Assembly (NCBI RefSeq): GCF_030519375.1
Contig: NZ_JAUMKB010000009.1
Span: forward strand, 62,001-126,000
DNA length: 64,000 nt
Source of the DNA: Mucilaginibacter tolerans
GTDB lineage: Bacteria > Bacteroidota > Bacteroidia > Sphingobacteriales > Sphingobacteriaceae
Direction of reading: 5' to 3'
The translations under genes were made by a program, and so were the position numbers. How positions within the stretch are numbered: the first letter of the stretch is position 1; each line of letters starts with the position of its first letter. The notes beneath the pieces were generated by a model, which was given only the letters and a program-made list of their open reading frames with translations, was not told the origin of the DNA and searched no databases. This document shows, piece after piece, positions 34,919 to 44,754 of the stretch.

Positions 34919-37900
34919 TTAGTTTTTAAGTTTGAAGTTTAAATTGAAACCATATGTCCGTGTTGTCGGAAGGCTGGTACCTTCAATACCTGCGTACCTG
35001 ATATCTGGCGAGAAGCCTGATTCCGGATCAATGTTATTGGTATGCTTCATAATTGTCCACAAATTCCTTGCTACCAATGATAGCTGAATAGAGCCAAATG
35101 GCGTACCGTTCAATGCGGTTTTTGGAATCGTATAACCGAAAGTCACCTGACGCAACTTAATAAAGCTTCCGTCCAGAACGTTTAATGCTGATACTTTTTG
35201 AGCTAACGTTTGATAGTAAGTTTGTGCGTCAGCACTTGTAGTATTTGTTGCACCAGACTCAGTAACACCTACACCAACAACTCCAGTTTCTCTGCCCGGA
35301 AGGGTTAATTTGTTCAAACCACGGTAGATACTGTAATAATTTGTTGCAGACAATACCTTATTGCCAAAACGGTAATCGGTCAGGAACGAGAAGTTGAATC
35401 CTTTGAAGTTGAAAGTGTTACTCAAACCACCATAGATTTTTGGAACAGTACTGCCCATTGGTTTAAGAGCACCTTGTTCTGGCAAACCGCTCGAATCGTA
35501 AATAATCTGGCCGCTTGAGTTACGCAGATAGTCGTTAGCCATAACTTGCGGGCCTGCCATACCTACTACCAAAGCTAAGCTAGCATTTAAAGGGCGATAG
35601 GTTCCGAATCCTACGTTATTGTTTGCTGCATCGGTATGCAAAATTTTGTTCGCAACGTAAGTAAAGTTGAACGACGGGGTCCAGCTAAAGCTTGCTGTTT
35701 TAAAAGGAGTAGCATGGATTTCAACTTCGACACCTTTATTTTGTGTAGAACCGGTACCCAAGTATTGATTGGTATAACCGCTTGACCAGTCGATGCTTCC
35801 GTTAATAATTTCGTTATGCGTTTTGCGTGCGAAATAAGTCAAGTCGAAACCAAATCTGTCTCCCCAGAATTTCATTTCGGTACCTGCTTCTATTTCATCC
35901 AATGTATATGGCTTCAGGAACAGGTTTGGCAATTGCGAACTAAAACCACCTGCCGGAGTACCATTAATTGAATTGTTAATAGAATAATAAACAGCCGTTT
36001 GGTAAGGAGAGGTAGGCTGACCGCTTGTTTGAGCATATGACAACCGGATTTTACCAAAGTCAAGACCATTGATATGATAAAGATCAGAGAATATAAAGCT
36101 TCCCGAAACCGAAGGCGAGAATATACCCCTGTTATTTGACGGCAGCGTGCTGTACGCATCATAACGGCCGGTGGTGCTAATCACCAGGTAATCTTTAATA
36201 GCAAAATCAGCAGTATAATATGCAGAATTTGTTTGTTGTTCAAATGGATAGTTACCATTACTATAAGTGGAGTAACCACTGCTTCTGCTTGGCAGGTTAG
36301 TTAAACTGTAGAAGTATGGTATAATAAAGTTATTGCCATTGATATAGGTACCGTCCTGTGTATTTTTACGTATGTTACCACCGATGGACAAATCAAGATT
36401 TAACAAGCCTTTAACAAGGTCATGTTTTGCATTAACCAACACGTCAGTGTTAAACTCAGTTACCTGGTAGTTAGTTTGTGACATACCACCGTTACCACTT
36501 GCATATGCTGTCCCGGTAGGAGTAATATCAACTCGTTTATCACTGATGTTGTCATAACCCAACCTACCCTGTACAAACACCCAATCAAGAATGTTGTATT
36601 TCCCAGATAAAGAGCTTATTAAACGAGTTCTGTTTGTAGTACTGGAGAACTTATAAGCTGCAAAATAAGGGTTAGTTACATAGATATCATCGGTAAAAGA
36701 AGTCTCTTTTCCGCTAGCATCGTATCCAGGTGCCAAAATTTTAAAGTATTCGTTTGGCGCAAGGAATTGAACGTTGTTAGGGTTGCCCGGACCGTCGCTC
36801 AAGCTTGGTCTGTTTTTCTCGTTGTCAACGATATAATTGGCAACGACATTGATTTCCAGTTTCTTCGTTACTGATTGAGACCCATTGAAGTTGAAGGTTT
36901 TTCTGTCCAAACCGCTATTTGGTACAATGGAGTGGTTGTTCAGATCAGACAATGATAAACGGAATGCTCCTGTTTCATTACCGCCGGTAAATGAGGCTGT
37001 GTTAGTGAAGGAGTGTCCTGTGTTATAAAAACCTATATAATTTTTTGGAGCCAATGAATACGAATGGCTTTGACCATCAAACTGAGGAACCGATGAGCCG
37101 TCCAATTTGGTACCCCAAGCTTCGCTGCCTGCTAACAGTGCGCTTGCAGCATCTGTTGGTTTAGCTCCATGCAAACCCTGACCATAAGTCGTTTGAAAAT
37201 CTGTATTATCTACAGGTTTATCTGCCTGATAGTTCAGATTATATTCTACACCAAAGTTGGTATTCTTTTTACCGCTTTTTGTGGTAACAAGGATAACGCC
37301 GTTAGCAGCGCGTGAACCGTACAATGCAGAAGCCGACTGGCCTTTCAGTACAGTAATATTTTCAATATCATCAGGGTTGATATTGGAAATACCATCTCCG
37401 TAGTCAGCACCGCCCCACTCACCAGATTCACCTCTTTGTGAGTTATCCATGGGCACACCATTGATAACGAAAAGTGGCGATTGGGCATTAAAACTGGTCA
37501 CACCACGTAATAAAATACGCGCTGATGAACCGGGACCGCCGTTTGTACCGTTGATACTTAAACCGGCTACCTTACCTTCTAATGAATAGGCAACGTTACT
37601 TTCTTTGGCTTTGTTCAAGTCGTCGCCGTTTACAGTAGTAACTGAATAACCCAGTTTTCTTTCGTCTTTTTTGATACCTAATGCAGTAACAACTACTTCA
37701 TTCAGGTTTTTGGTTGAGCTTGCCAGGGTGACATTGATGCTGCTTTTTCCAGCAACTGCTACCTCTTGTGTCTCATAGCCAATGAAAGAGATCACCAATA
37801 CAGCATTATCTGGTGCATTAATGGAGAAGCTACCATTAATATCAGAAACAGTGCCTGTTCCGGTACCTTTTACCTTGATCGATACGCCAGGAAGTGGAAT

Positions 37901-38317
37901 GCCTTTTTCGTCAACTACTTTACCTGTAATAACTTTGTTAATAACAACATCATTTTTACCGGTAATAACAATCAGGTTATTATCCAATTGAGTATATGTA
38001 AAATCAGTGTTTGCCAATAATTGGTCAAGAACTGAGGTCACATTCTCGTTTTGAACATTGATCGAAATGTTTTTAGCGGGCGGTATTTTACGCTCGCTAA
38101 ATACAAAATGATAGTTTGTTTGCTTTTGAATGGCAGTAATAACTTTCTTGAAGTCAGCCGATTTTAAATTCAGGCTTACCTTTTGCTGCGAATAAACATT
38201 GGCTAATGCCTGCAGATTGAAAATTGCCAAAAATATTAATATCAATTTCATTATTAATATGGACTTGATTAGCCGATATCTATTTTTTACACCCCGAAGG
38301 TGTCTAAAATATTTCAT
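34919..38317 (-). CDS. SusC/RagA family TonB-linked transporter with STN signalling domain
   Basis: A 1132-residue protein. After an export signal (about 15-45) comes an STN domain (about 48-120; VSLNLKSADFKKVITAIQKQ), which contacts FecR-type anti-sigma factors. Next are a carboxypeptidase-like domain (ITGKVVDEKGIPLPGVSIKV), the TonB box/plug segment LNEVVVTALGIKKDERKLGY, ILLRGVTSFNAQSPLFVING and SASALYGSRAANGVILVTT, and a beta-barrel ending YGFNLNFKLKN. It imports a substrate with the SusD downstream and reports substrate binding to the FecR/sigma pair encoded immediately upstream. Confidence 0.96.
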   Translation of the reverse strand: MKYFRHLRGVKNRYRLIKSILIMKLILIFLAIFNLQALANVYSQQKVSLNLKSADFKKVITAIQKQTNYHFVFSERKIPPAKNISINVQNENVTSVLDQLLANTDFTYTQLDNNLIVITGKNDVVINKVITGKVVDEKGIPLPGVSIKVKGTGTGTVSDINGSFSINAPDNAVLVISFIGYETQEVAVAGKSSINVTLASSTKNLNEVVVTALGIKKDERKLGYSVTTVNGDDLNKAKESNVAYSLEGKVAGLSINGTNGGPGSSARILLRGVTSFNAQSPLFVINGVPMDNSQRGESGEWGGADYGDGISNINPDDIENITVLKGQSASALYGSRAANGVILVTTKSGKKNTNFGVEYNLNYQADKPVDNTDFQTTYGQGLHGAKPTDAASALLAGSEAWGTKLDGSSVPQFDGQSHSYSLAPKNYIGFYNTGHSFTNTASFTGGNETGAFRLSLSDLNNHSIVPNSGLDRKTFNFNGSQSVTKKLEINVVANYIVDNEKNRPSLSDGPGNPNNVQFLAPNEYFKILAPGYDASGKETSFTDDIYVTNPYFAAYKFSSTTNRTRLISSLSGKYNILDWVFVQGRLGYDNISDKRVDITPTGTAYASGNGGMSQTNYQVTEFNTDVLVNAKHDLVKGLLNLDLSIGGNIRKNTQDGTYINGNNFIIPYFYSLTNLPSRSSGYSTYSNGNYPFEQQTNSAYYTADFAIKDYLVISTTGRYDAYSTLPSNNRGIFSPSVSGSFIFSDLYHINGLDFGKIRLSYAQTSGQPTSPYQTAVYYSINNSINGTPAGGFSSQLPNLFLKPYTLDEIEAGTEMKFWGDRFGFDLTYFARKTHNEIINGSIDWSSGYTNQYLGTGSTQNKGVEVEIHATPFKTASFSWTPSFNFTYVANKILHTDAANNNVGFGTYRPLNASLALVVGMAGPQVMANDYLRNSSGQIIYDSSGLPEQGALKPMGSTVPKIYGGLSNTFNFKGFNFSFLTDYRFGNKVLSATNYYSIYRGLNKLTLPGRETGVVGVGVTESGATNTTSADAQTYYQTLAQKVSALNVLDGSFIKLRQVTFGYTIPKTALNGTPFGSIQLSLVARNLWTIMKHTNNIDPESGFSPDIRYAGIEGTSLPTTRTYGFNLNFKLKN

Positions 38318-38488
38318 ACTTTTACTTGATTAAGGTGAATGATAATGGCTACGTTCTGTTCCAGAGAAGGTAGCACGATTAATTAACGGATGTTCATCTT
38401 TTCCGGGAGTTACCTTGCAGGGTGATTCCCGTTTTTTTTGGTTGGTGAGTAAGTTTTTTTCAATCCATAAGCACTTAGTTAATTAGGG

Positions 38489-39562
38489 TTAATAAATGGA
38501 TACCGTTTCGTTATTATACTTATAATTAAATGGTTCTATCATCTTCAGTGCATCTAATGCCTGAACGATATTTTCTTTTGTAAAGACCCCTGTAAAGTGG
38601 TAATCTTTAGTATCTGAATTCTTAAAATTAATTTTTATGCCATACCATCTTTCCATCTGGTTGGCAAGATCGCTGAAAGCCTCATTTTTAAAAACGAGTT
38701 CATTGTTTACCCACGAAGTTTCAACTATTGTTGTGTCATTCGATCTGAGGTGTGTTAGGTTTGTAAGCGCATAATTAGTGCCGCTGTCTTCAGAGGCTAA
38801 TAAATTGGTATTTGTACCCAATTTTTTAAAGGATTTATTATTTAGAATTAATTTCTCGTTGGGCTTTAAAATAATTCTGTCGGATGGTCGGTCAGATAAA
38901 GTTACTTCAATCGCTCCCTTTATAAGGGTTGTTTCCGTGTTCTTATCATTAGAATACGATTTCACGTTAAACGAAGTCCCCAACACTCTGATATTCATTT
39001 TGCCTGCATGCACTATGAAAGGATGGGTATGATCTTTGGTTACATTAAAAAAAGCTTCGCCGTTCAGATAAACTTCACGGGTAGGACCCTCAAAAGAAGC
39101 AGGGTACCGTAAAACCGTCTCAGAGTTTAAGGTCACGACCGAACCGTCGCTTAAATAAATTTTCGATTTCGTCCGGCTTGGGGTTTTAGTAATCGCGATA
39201 TTTCCCTTATTGTTTTTAGCAGATGCACTATGTGAGTAGCGATAAGTAAATAAACCGATTGCTAAAATTACAATTGCAGCCAGGCTACGCCAAAAAAATG
39301 GGAATCTTCTGATCCAGCCTTTTTTCGAGTCGGCATCATCAAAATCATTAGGAACAGTGATCCTGTTTCGTATACGCTGAAACAGCAACTCTTCGTTGGA
39401 GTATTTTTCCTCGTCCTGTGCCCAGTAATTTTTAAAGAAATTATATTGCTGACGACATTCTTCGTCGTTGATGAGCATATAGTTCAGTTCAGCCAGTTCA
39501 CTTTCATCGATTTCATCTGAAAGCTTTTTAGTAAGTAACTGAATAAATCTATCGTTGACCAT
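38489..39562 (-). CDS. FecR-family anti-sigma factor
   Basis: A 357-residue protein with a cytoplasmic N-terminal sigma-binding region (about 1-85), one membrane helix (about 90-108, SLAAIVILAIGLFTYRYS) and a periplasmic FecR domain (about 125-230; KIYLSDGSVVTLNSETVLRY, HAGKMNIRVLGTSFNVKSYS) followed by the STN-like C-terminal domain (DLANQMERWYGIKINF, VQALDALKMIEPFNYKY). It passes the signal from the STN domain of the neighbouring SusC to the ECF sigma factor encoded 54 nt upstream. Confidence 0.94.
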   Translation of the reverse strand: MVNDRFIQLLTKKLSDEIDESELAELNYMLINDEECRQQYNFFKNYWAQDEEKYSNEELLFQRIRNRITVPNDFDDADSKKGWIRRFPFFWRSLAAIVILAIGLFTYRYSHSASAKNNKGNIAITKTPSRTKSKIYLSDGSVVTLNSETVLRYPASFEGPTREVYLNGEAFFNVTKDHTHPFIVHAGKMNIRVLGTSFNVKSYSNDKNTETTLIKGAIEVTLSDRPSDRIILKPNEKLILNNKSFKKLGTNTNLLASEDSGTNYALTNLTHLRSNDTTIVETSWVNNELVFKNEAFSDLANQMERWYGIKINFKNSDTKDYHFTGVFTKENIVQALDALKMIEPFNYKYNNETVSIY

Positions 39563-39616
39563 CAGGCTTGTAAAATTGTCGGTTTAGTGGAAGGACAATT
39601 TTTTTTTACAAATTGC

Positions 39617-40267
39617 CTACAAGCCTGAAAAAAATATTTTTATGGCCAGAAAAAATAATGTAAAACCTATTAGTGGGGTGTTTGCCGAAGGACTAACGAT
39701 TGGTTTGGAAGCTAATTGATGCCCTGATAAAATTACGCTAAGTTTCTTTATAGCCCTGAACAATTGGGTTTGTACAGTACGGGGCGAAATATTAAGTATT
39801 TCTGCTACTTCTTTATATTTCATCCCGTCTTCTTTTATCAGCTTGAATACAATACAGGCTTGCTGAGGTAATTTTGCGATAGCCTGATCGAGCAGGAAAT
39901 GCAGTTCTTTTCGCTCCATTTCCTTTTCAGGATCATAAGTATTTACGAACTCAACTTTATCAGATGATTCGATATGAACCAGATGAATGTTTGAATACTT
40001 TTTAACGTAGTTTAATGATTGATTCTTAACGCATACAAACAAGTATGTTTCAGGGTTTACAATTTCGACTAAACCCTTTCTTCCTTCCCAACACCTTACA
40101 AAGACGTCGGATACTATCTCTTCGGCTGCTTCTTTCTGATGCACATATAATATCGAGAATTTGATAAGCCTGTTATTAAGTCCATAAAACAGCGCCTCGA
40201 ATGCCTTAAGGTCATCGTTGAAACATATTTGTCGCCATAAACCTGAAGTATCGGTTCGCTGTTTCAA
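39617..40267 (-). CDS. ECF RNA polymerase sigma factor (FecI-like)
   Basis: A 216-residue sigma-70 of the ECF type. Region 2 reads FEALFYGLNNRLIKFS and EAAEEIVSDVFVRCWEGR; region 4 reads LPQQACIVFKLIKEDGMKYK and EVAEILNISPRTVQTQLFRA. A hydrophobic tail (about 198-216) is common in Bacteroidota homologues. The start appears to be TTG (40267-40265): an in-frame stop lies just upstream, no ATG is available before region 2, and a Shine-Dalgarno-like GGGAG (40278-40274) sits 6 nt before it, unusual in this phylum. It should drive the FecR/SusC/SusD genes downstream. Confidence 0.92.
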   Translation of the reverse strand: MKQRTDTSGLWRQICFNDDLKAFEALFYGLNNRLIKFSILYVHQKEAAEEIVSDVFVRCWEGRKGLVEIVNPETYLFVCVKNQSLNYVKKYSNIHLVHIESSDKVEFVNTYDPEKEMERKELHFLLDQAIAKLPQQACIVFKLIKEDGMKYKEVAEILNISPRTVQTQLFRAIKKLSVILSGHQLASKPIVSPSANTPLIGFTLFFLAIKIFFSGL

Positions 40268-40273
40268 ATTGGT

Positions 40274-40278
40274 CTCCC
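40274..40278 (-). promoter_or_regulatory. Shine-Dalgarno-like site deciding a TTG start
   Basis: GGGAG on the minus strand, 6 nt before the TTG start of the ECF sigma gene. Most genes here lack such a motif, so it supports the non-ATG start. Confidence 0.45.
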
Positions 40279-40464
40279 AGTTAAGTTACTATCACAATAA
40301 TACGATTTAAGTTAGAAATTCATAATAAAATTTAATAATTTTTTAATAAGTAGGTAAACTTCTTAAAAAAATTAAACAATGCAAGCAAATTATTAACGTC
40401 TATTGTCATTACTACTAGAAGTTCGTTGATTTACGCTAATTTCAAATAATAAATTACCGAAAAA

Positions 40465-41907
40465 ATGAAAAAAGTCCTTACTCTTTTAGCTCTTGTATTT
40501 ATCACGATCAACCAACTTTTTGCACAGGAACACCAAATGTCAAAAAGTTATATCCCTCCTGATGATCAATTGGTAAAAGACAAACTGGCTACCTGGCAGG
40601 ATCTTAAGTTTGGGCTATTTATGCATTGGGGCACCTATAGCCAATGGGGTGTTGTTGAAAGCTGGAGCATATGTCCTGAAGATGAAGGCTGGACCCAGCG
40701 CCGCGGTCCTTACAGCGCAAGCTACAACACATATAAAAGTGCGTATGAGAATTTACAAACCACTTTTAACCCAACGAAATTCAATCCTGAAAAATGGGTA
40801 CAGGCCGCTAAAAATGCCGGGATGAAATATGTGGTTTTCACCACCAAGCATCACGATGGTTTCTGCATGTTTGATACCAAGCAGACAGATTACAAAATAA
40901 CAAGTTCAAAAACGCCCTTCTCTTCCAACCCGCGAAGTAATGTCGCAAAAGAAATATTTAATGCTTTCAGGAAAGAAAACTTTATGATAGGCGCTTATTT
41001 TTCTAAGCCTGATTGGCACACAGAATACTACTGGTGGCCATATTTTCCGCCTAAAGACCGAAATGTAAATTACGATCCGGCTAAATACCCCGAGCGCTGG
41101 CAGAAATTCAAAGATTTTACTTTTAACCAGATCGGCGAGTTGATGAGCGATTATGGCAAGGTAGATATTCTATGGCTTGATGGTGGTTGGGTAAGGCCTA
41201 AAAGCACCATCGATCCAAGTGTCGACTGGCAAAAGAGCATCACCTACGACCAGGATATCGATATGCCTAAAATTGCAGCCATGGCCCGCACCAAACAACC
41301 CGGGCTGATTGTGGTTGACCGCACCGTTTCGGGGCAATATGAAAACTACACTACGCCTGAACAGCAGGTACCCGATGTACCATTGGATCATCCGTGGGAA
41401 AGCTGCATTACAATGGGCAATTCATGGAGCTATGTGCCGGGCGATCATTATAAATCTGCCGACCAAATCATATCGTTACTGGTAAAAATCGTTTCGCGAG
41501 GTGGGAATCTATTAATGAATATCGGCCCCGGCCCTGATGGCGACTGGGATCCGGTAGCGTATGAAAGATTACAACAAATTGGGAACTGGATAAAGATCAA
41601 TGGCGAAGGCATATATAATACAACATCGGTAGCGCCATATTCTGAAGGGAACACTTTCTATACCAAGCTGAAAGACTCAAATACTATTTACGCCTATGTG
41701 TTGGCAGATAAAGGTTCCGTTATTTTGCCTGCGAAAGTTTTTTTTCATTTAAAGGTTAATGGTAAGGTAAAAAAAATCAGCTTACTTGGTGTTAATAAGA
41801 GGCTAAAATGGGCACAATACGGCGACGGTATCAGTGTGGTTTTACCGAAAGATTTACAAAGTAATAACGGGTTAAACAACGCTGCTGCATTTAAAATTCA
41901 ATATTAA
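40465..41907 (+). CDS. GH29 alpha-L-fucosidase, exported
   Basis: A 480-residue enzyme with signal MKKVLTLLALVFITINQLFA. Family signatures are WQDLKFGLFMHWGTYSQWGV, KYVVFTTKHHDGFCMFDTKQ, GAYFSKPDWH and VDILWLDGGWV, where D239 is the likely nucleophile, then RGGNLLMNIGPGPDG. It removes terminal alpha-L-fucose from glycans in the periplasm or at the surface. It is divergent from the FecI/FecR/SusCD set with a 197-nt AT-rich gap showing no clear promoter elements, and lies 40 nt upstream of the GH92 gene; the two are very probably one operon. Confidence 0.96.
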   Translation: MKKVLTLLALVFITINQLFAQEHQMSKSYIPPDDQLVKDKLATWQDLKFGLFMHWGTYSQWGVVESWSICPEDEGWTQRRGPYSASYNTYKSAYENLQTTFNPTKFNPEKWVQAAKNAGMKYVVFTTKHHDGFCMFDTKQTDYKITSSKTPFSSNPRSNVAKEIFNAFRKENFMIGAYFSKPDWHTEYYWWPYFPPKDRNVNYDPAKYPERWQKFKDFTFNQIGELMSDYGKVDILWLDGGWVRPKSTIDPSVDWQKSITYDQDIDMPKIAAMARTKQPGLIVVDRTVSGQYENYTTPEQQVPDVPLDHPWESCITMGNSWSYVPGDHYKSADQIISLLVKIVSRGGNLLMNIGPGPDGDWDPVAYERLQQIGNWIKINGEGIYNTTSVAPYSEGNTFYTKLKDSNTIYAYVLADKGSVILPAKVFFHLKVNGKVKKISLLGVNKRLKWAQYGDGISVVLPKDLQSNNGLNNAAAFKIQY

Positions 41908-41947
41908 TATACTAGCCGGGACATAGCCCCGGCACTATCTACTACAA

Positions 41948-44209
41948 ATGCTTAAATATTTTACTACTGCTTTCTGTTTAATTTTCACATACCAGGTTTT
42001 TGCCCAGGCAAAGCACACTTATTCTAAAGCTCAAACTGATTATACCCATTATGTCGATCCGTATATTGGTACAGGCTTTCACGGGCACGTTTTTGTGGGC
42101 GCCAACGTTCCTTTCGGCGCAGTTCAATTAGGGCCAACCAATCTTTCCAAAGGCTGGGACTGGTGCTCGGGTTATCATATATCCGATTCCACCATCATTG
42201 GCTTTCAGCATACACACTTAAGTGGAACCGGCATTGGCGATCTGGGCGATGTTTTATTTATGCCGACTATTGGAGCCGCACATTCTATGAAAGGCTCATT
42301 GAAAGACCCTCAAGATGGCTATTTCTCATTATTCGACCGTAAAGATGAAATAGTTAAGCCAGGCTATTATTCAGTAAAACTGAAACGTTATGGCATTAAC
42401 GTTAAACTTACCGCATCCAACCGCGTCGGATTTCATGAATACACCTACCCTGCCTCAAAAGAGTCTCATATCGTTATCGACCTGCAGGAAGGCATAGCCG
42501 ATATTGCAACCGAGACTTACATAAAACAGGTAAATAAATATACAGTCGAAGGCTATCGTTATTCAAAAGGATGGGCCAGACATCAGCGTATTTATTTCGT
42601 TGCCGTATTGTCAAAGCCAATAGAGAAATTCGCTGTTTATGATACCACCGAGTTAAAAAATGGCATATCGTTGAAGGGTAAAGCAGTAAAAGGCATCATC
42701 ACATTCAACACCAAAGCCGGGGAAAATGTATTTGTAAAAGTCGGTATATCGCCGGTTAGTTCTGCCAATGCTTTGCTTAATATTAATAAAGAAATACCTG
42801 ACTGGAATTTTGCGAAAGTGGTATCTGCAGCACATAGTGCCTGGAATGCCGAATTAGGAAAAATACAAATCAAAGCAGACTCGCTTTCTCAATATAAAAA
42901 GTTCTATACGGCCATGTATCATACCATGATCGCCCCATCAACATTTAACGATGTAAATGGCGATTACTGGGGAGCTGACAAGAAGGTTCACAATGACAAA
43001 TCGTTTACTAATCTCACTACTTTTTCGCTGTGGGACACTTACAGGTCTGCTAACCCACTGTATACCATTATTCAGCCCGAGCGTATTAAGGATATCATTA
43101 ATACTATGCTGACCGTCTATAAGCAACAGGGTCGCTTACCAGTATGGCATTTAATGGCTAACGAAACCAATACCATGGTGGGTAACAGCGCGGTACCCGT
43201 GATAGTTGATGCCTATTTGAAAGGGTTCAAAGGATTTGATGCTACCCTGGCTTATGAAGCAATAAAGACTACCCAGATGCAAGATATCAGGGGATTGAAG
43301 TATGTAAAAAGACAAGGATTTATCCCTGCCGATAGCACCATCGAATCGGTAGCAATGGGACTTGAATATGCTATTAATGATTGGTGTATTGCCCGAATGG
43401 CATTGAAAATGGGCAAGCAAGGTGATTATACTTACTTCAGCAAAAGGGCAAAATATTATCAAAATTATTTCGATAAGCAAACCGGCTTTATGCGCGGAAA
43501 AGTATCTGCAACCGAATGGCGCACCCCATTCAGTCCCTTTGTATCACGTCATGAAAAGGATGATTACACGGAAGGTAATGCCTGGCAATATACCTGGTTG
43601 GTGCCGGAAGATGTTGAAGGACTAATCGCACTGCATGGCGGCGATGCTGGATTTGTTAAAAAATTAGATTCATTATTTATCGTAAAAGGTGATCTGGGTA
43701 AAGAGGCGTCGCCGGATATTTCAGGCTTGATAGGACAATATGCACACGGCAATGAACCGAGCCACCATATCGCCTATCTGTATACTTTTGCCGGCCAACC
43801 ATGGAAAACCCAGGAGAAAATCCGGCAGATACTGACCGATTTTTATACCACCAAACCAGATGGCATCATTGGCAACGAAGATGTAGGACAGATGTCGGCC
43901 TGGTATGTATTATCTGCATTGGGTATTTACCAGGTAAATCCGGCCAATGGCATGTATGTTTTTGGTAGCCCGGTTATAAATGATGCTGTAATAAAACTAC
44001 CCGGCGGAAAAAGTTTTCATGTTGTGGTAAAAAACAATAGTGGCGCCAATAAATATATCAGCAAAGTCTCCCTAAATAACAAATCGTATACACATGATTA
44101 CTTGTTACATAACCAACTGGTAAAAGGCGGAGAGTTAATAATAACGATGACTGACAAACCAGGCGACTTTGGTAATGGACCTGCAGACAGACCGAAGTCT
44201 ATCTATTAA
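41948..44209 (+). CDS. GH92 exo-alpha-mannosidase, exported
   Basis: A 753-residue enzyme with signal MLKYFTTAFCLIFTYQVFAQ. An N-terminal beta-sandwich (HYVDPYIGTGFHGHVFVGAN, PFGAVQLGPTNLSKGWDWCS) leads into an alpha/alpha barrel with FSLWDTYRSANPLYTI, DDYTEGNAWQYTWLVPED (catalytic acid Glu expected here) and GNEDVGQMSAWYVLSALGIY (catalytic-base Asp region). GH92 enzymes are calcium-dependent inverting alpha-mannosidases, mostly acting on alpha-1,2 or other alpha-mannosides of N-glycans or yeast mannan. Co-transcription with the fucosidase points to a complex glycan target. Confidence 0.96.
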   Translation: MLKYFTTAFCLIFTYQVFAQAKHTYSKAQTDYTHYVDPYIGTGFHGHVFVGANVPFGAVQLGPTNLSKGWDWCSGYHISDSTIIGFQHTHLSGTGIGDLGDVLFMPTIGAAHSMKGSLKDPQDGYFSLFDRKDEIVKPGYYSVKLKRYGINVKLTASNRVGFHEYTYPASKESHIVIDLQEGIADIATETYIKQVNKYTVEGYRYSKGWARHQRIYFVAVLSKPIEKFAVYDTTELKNGISLKGKAVKGIITFNTKAGENVFVKVGISPVSSANALLNINKEIPDWNFAKVVSAAHSAWNAELGKIQIKADSLSQYKKFYTAMYHTMIAPSTFNDVNGDYWGADKKVHNDKSFTNLTTFSLWDTYRSANPLYTIIQPERIKDIINTMLTVYKQQGRLPVWHLMANETNTMVGNSAVPVIVDAYLKGFKGFDATLAYEAIKTTQMQDIRGLKYVKRQGFIPADSTIESVAMGLEYAINDWCIARMALKMGKQGDYTYFSKRAKYYQNYFDKQTGFMRGKVSATEWRTPFSPFVSRHEKDDYTEGNAWQYTWLVPEDVEGLIALHGGDAGFVKKLDSLFIVKGDLGKEASPDISGLIGQYAHGNEPSHHIAYLYTFAGQPWKTQEKIRQILTDFYTTKPDGIIGNEDVGQMSAWYVLSALGIYQVNPANGMYVFGSPVINDAVIKLPGGKSFHVVVKNNSGANKYISKVSLNNKSYTHDYLLHNQLVKGGELIITMTDKPGDFGNGPADRPKSIY

Positions 44210-44228
44210 TAAAAGTCATTCAATCGAA

Positions 44229-44259
44229 AAAGGCAATTAGTTCATAACTAATGGCCTTT
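44229..44259. terminator. Bidirectional terminator between GH92 and the thioredoxin-like gene
   Basis: AAAGGC-ATTAGTT and AACTAAT-GCCTTT form an interrupted stem with a 3-nt loop. On the plus strand TTTTGATTTTTTT follows; on the minus strand TTTTCGATTG follows. It serves the two convergent genes. Confidence 0.7.
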
Positions 44260-44276
44260 CTAATGTTTTGATTTTT

Positions 44277-44711
44277 TTATTTGCGGTCATTCACCGAACT
44301 TATATCCGATACAAACTGATCCGGACTTTCATCCGGAAAACCATCCCAGCTTTTTAGCACCTTGCCGCTATCATCCACCAATAAGGTAAAAGGGAATTTA
44401 CCATCAGCATTGTATTTATCGGCCAGTGCTTCGTTTAATTTGGTTTGCTCTTTGCTCAACTGGTTCTTTTTCTGACGCGGAAAATCTGCCCTAACCAATA
44501 CTAAATGATCTGATGCATAATTTTCAAAGGTGCCTGATTCGAGTATCTCTTTACGCAGGCGGATACATGGGCCGCACCAGTCGGAGCCAGAAAAATTGAT
44601 CAGTATCAATTTGTGCTTTTGGGCAGCTTCTGATTTTGCTGCGTTAAAATCACCTATCCAGGTCACTCCCGGCAATAGCAGCATTCCGAGATATATTGCT
44701 AACAACTTCAT
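44277..44711 (-). CDS. Thioredoxin-like exported protein
   Basis: A 144-residue protein with signal MKLLAIYLGMLLLPGVTWIG and a thioredoxin fold with active site GSDWCGPCIRLRKEILES (CGPC), then a cis-proline-like turn (FPFTLLVDDSG). I use the ATG at 44711; a TTG two codons earlier is less likely. The resemblance is to DUF255/thioredoxin-7 type periplasmic disulfide reductases rather than cytoplasmic thioredoxin. It is the last gene after ApbE, DUF4266 and DUF3570 genes, a conserved set, and presumably works on cysteines of that system, such as the C-G-C tail of the DUF4266 lipoprotein. Confidence 0.9.
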   Translation of the reverse strand: MKLLAIYLGMLLLPGVTWIGDFNAAKSEAAQKHKLILINFSGSDWCGPCIRLRKEILESGTFENYASDHLVLVRADFPRQKKNQLSKEQTKLNEALADKYNADGKFPFTLLVDDSGKVLKSWDGFPDESPDQFVSDISSVNDRK

Positions 44712-44754
44712 ATTCAATTCTTATTAACTGTTTTTATCAAAAATTTATTGTTAT

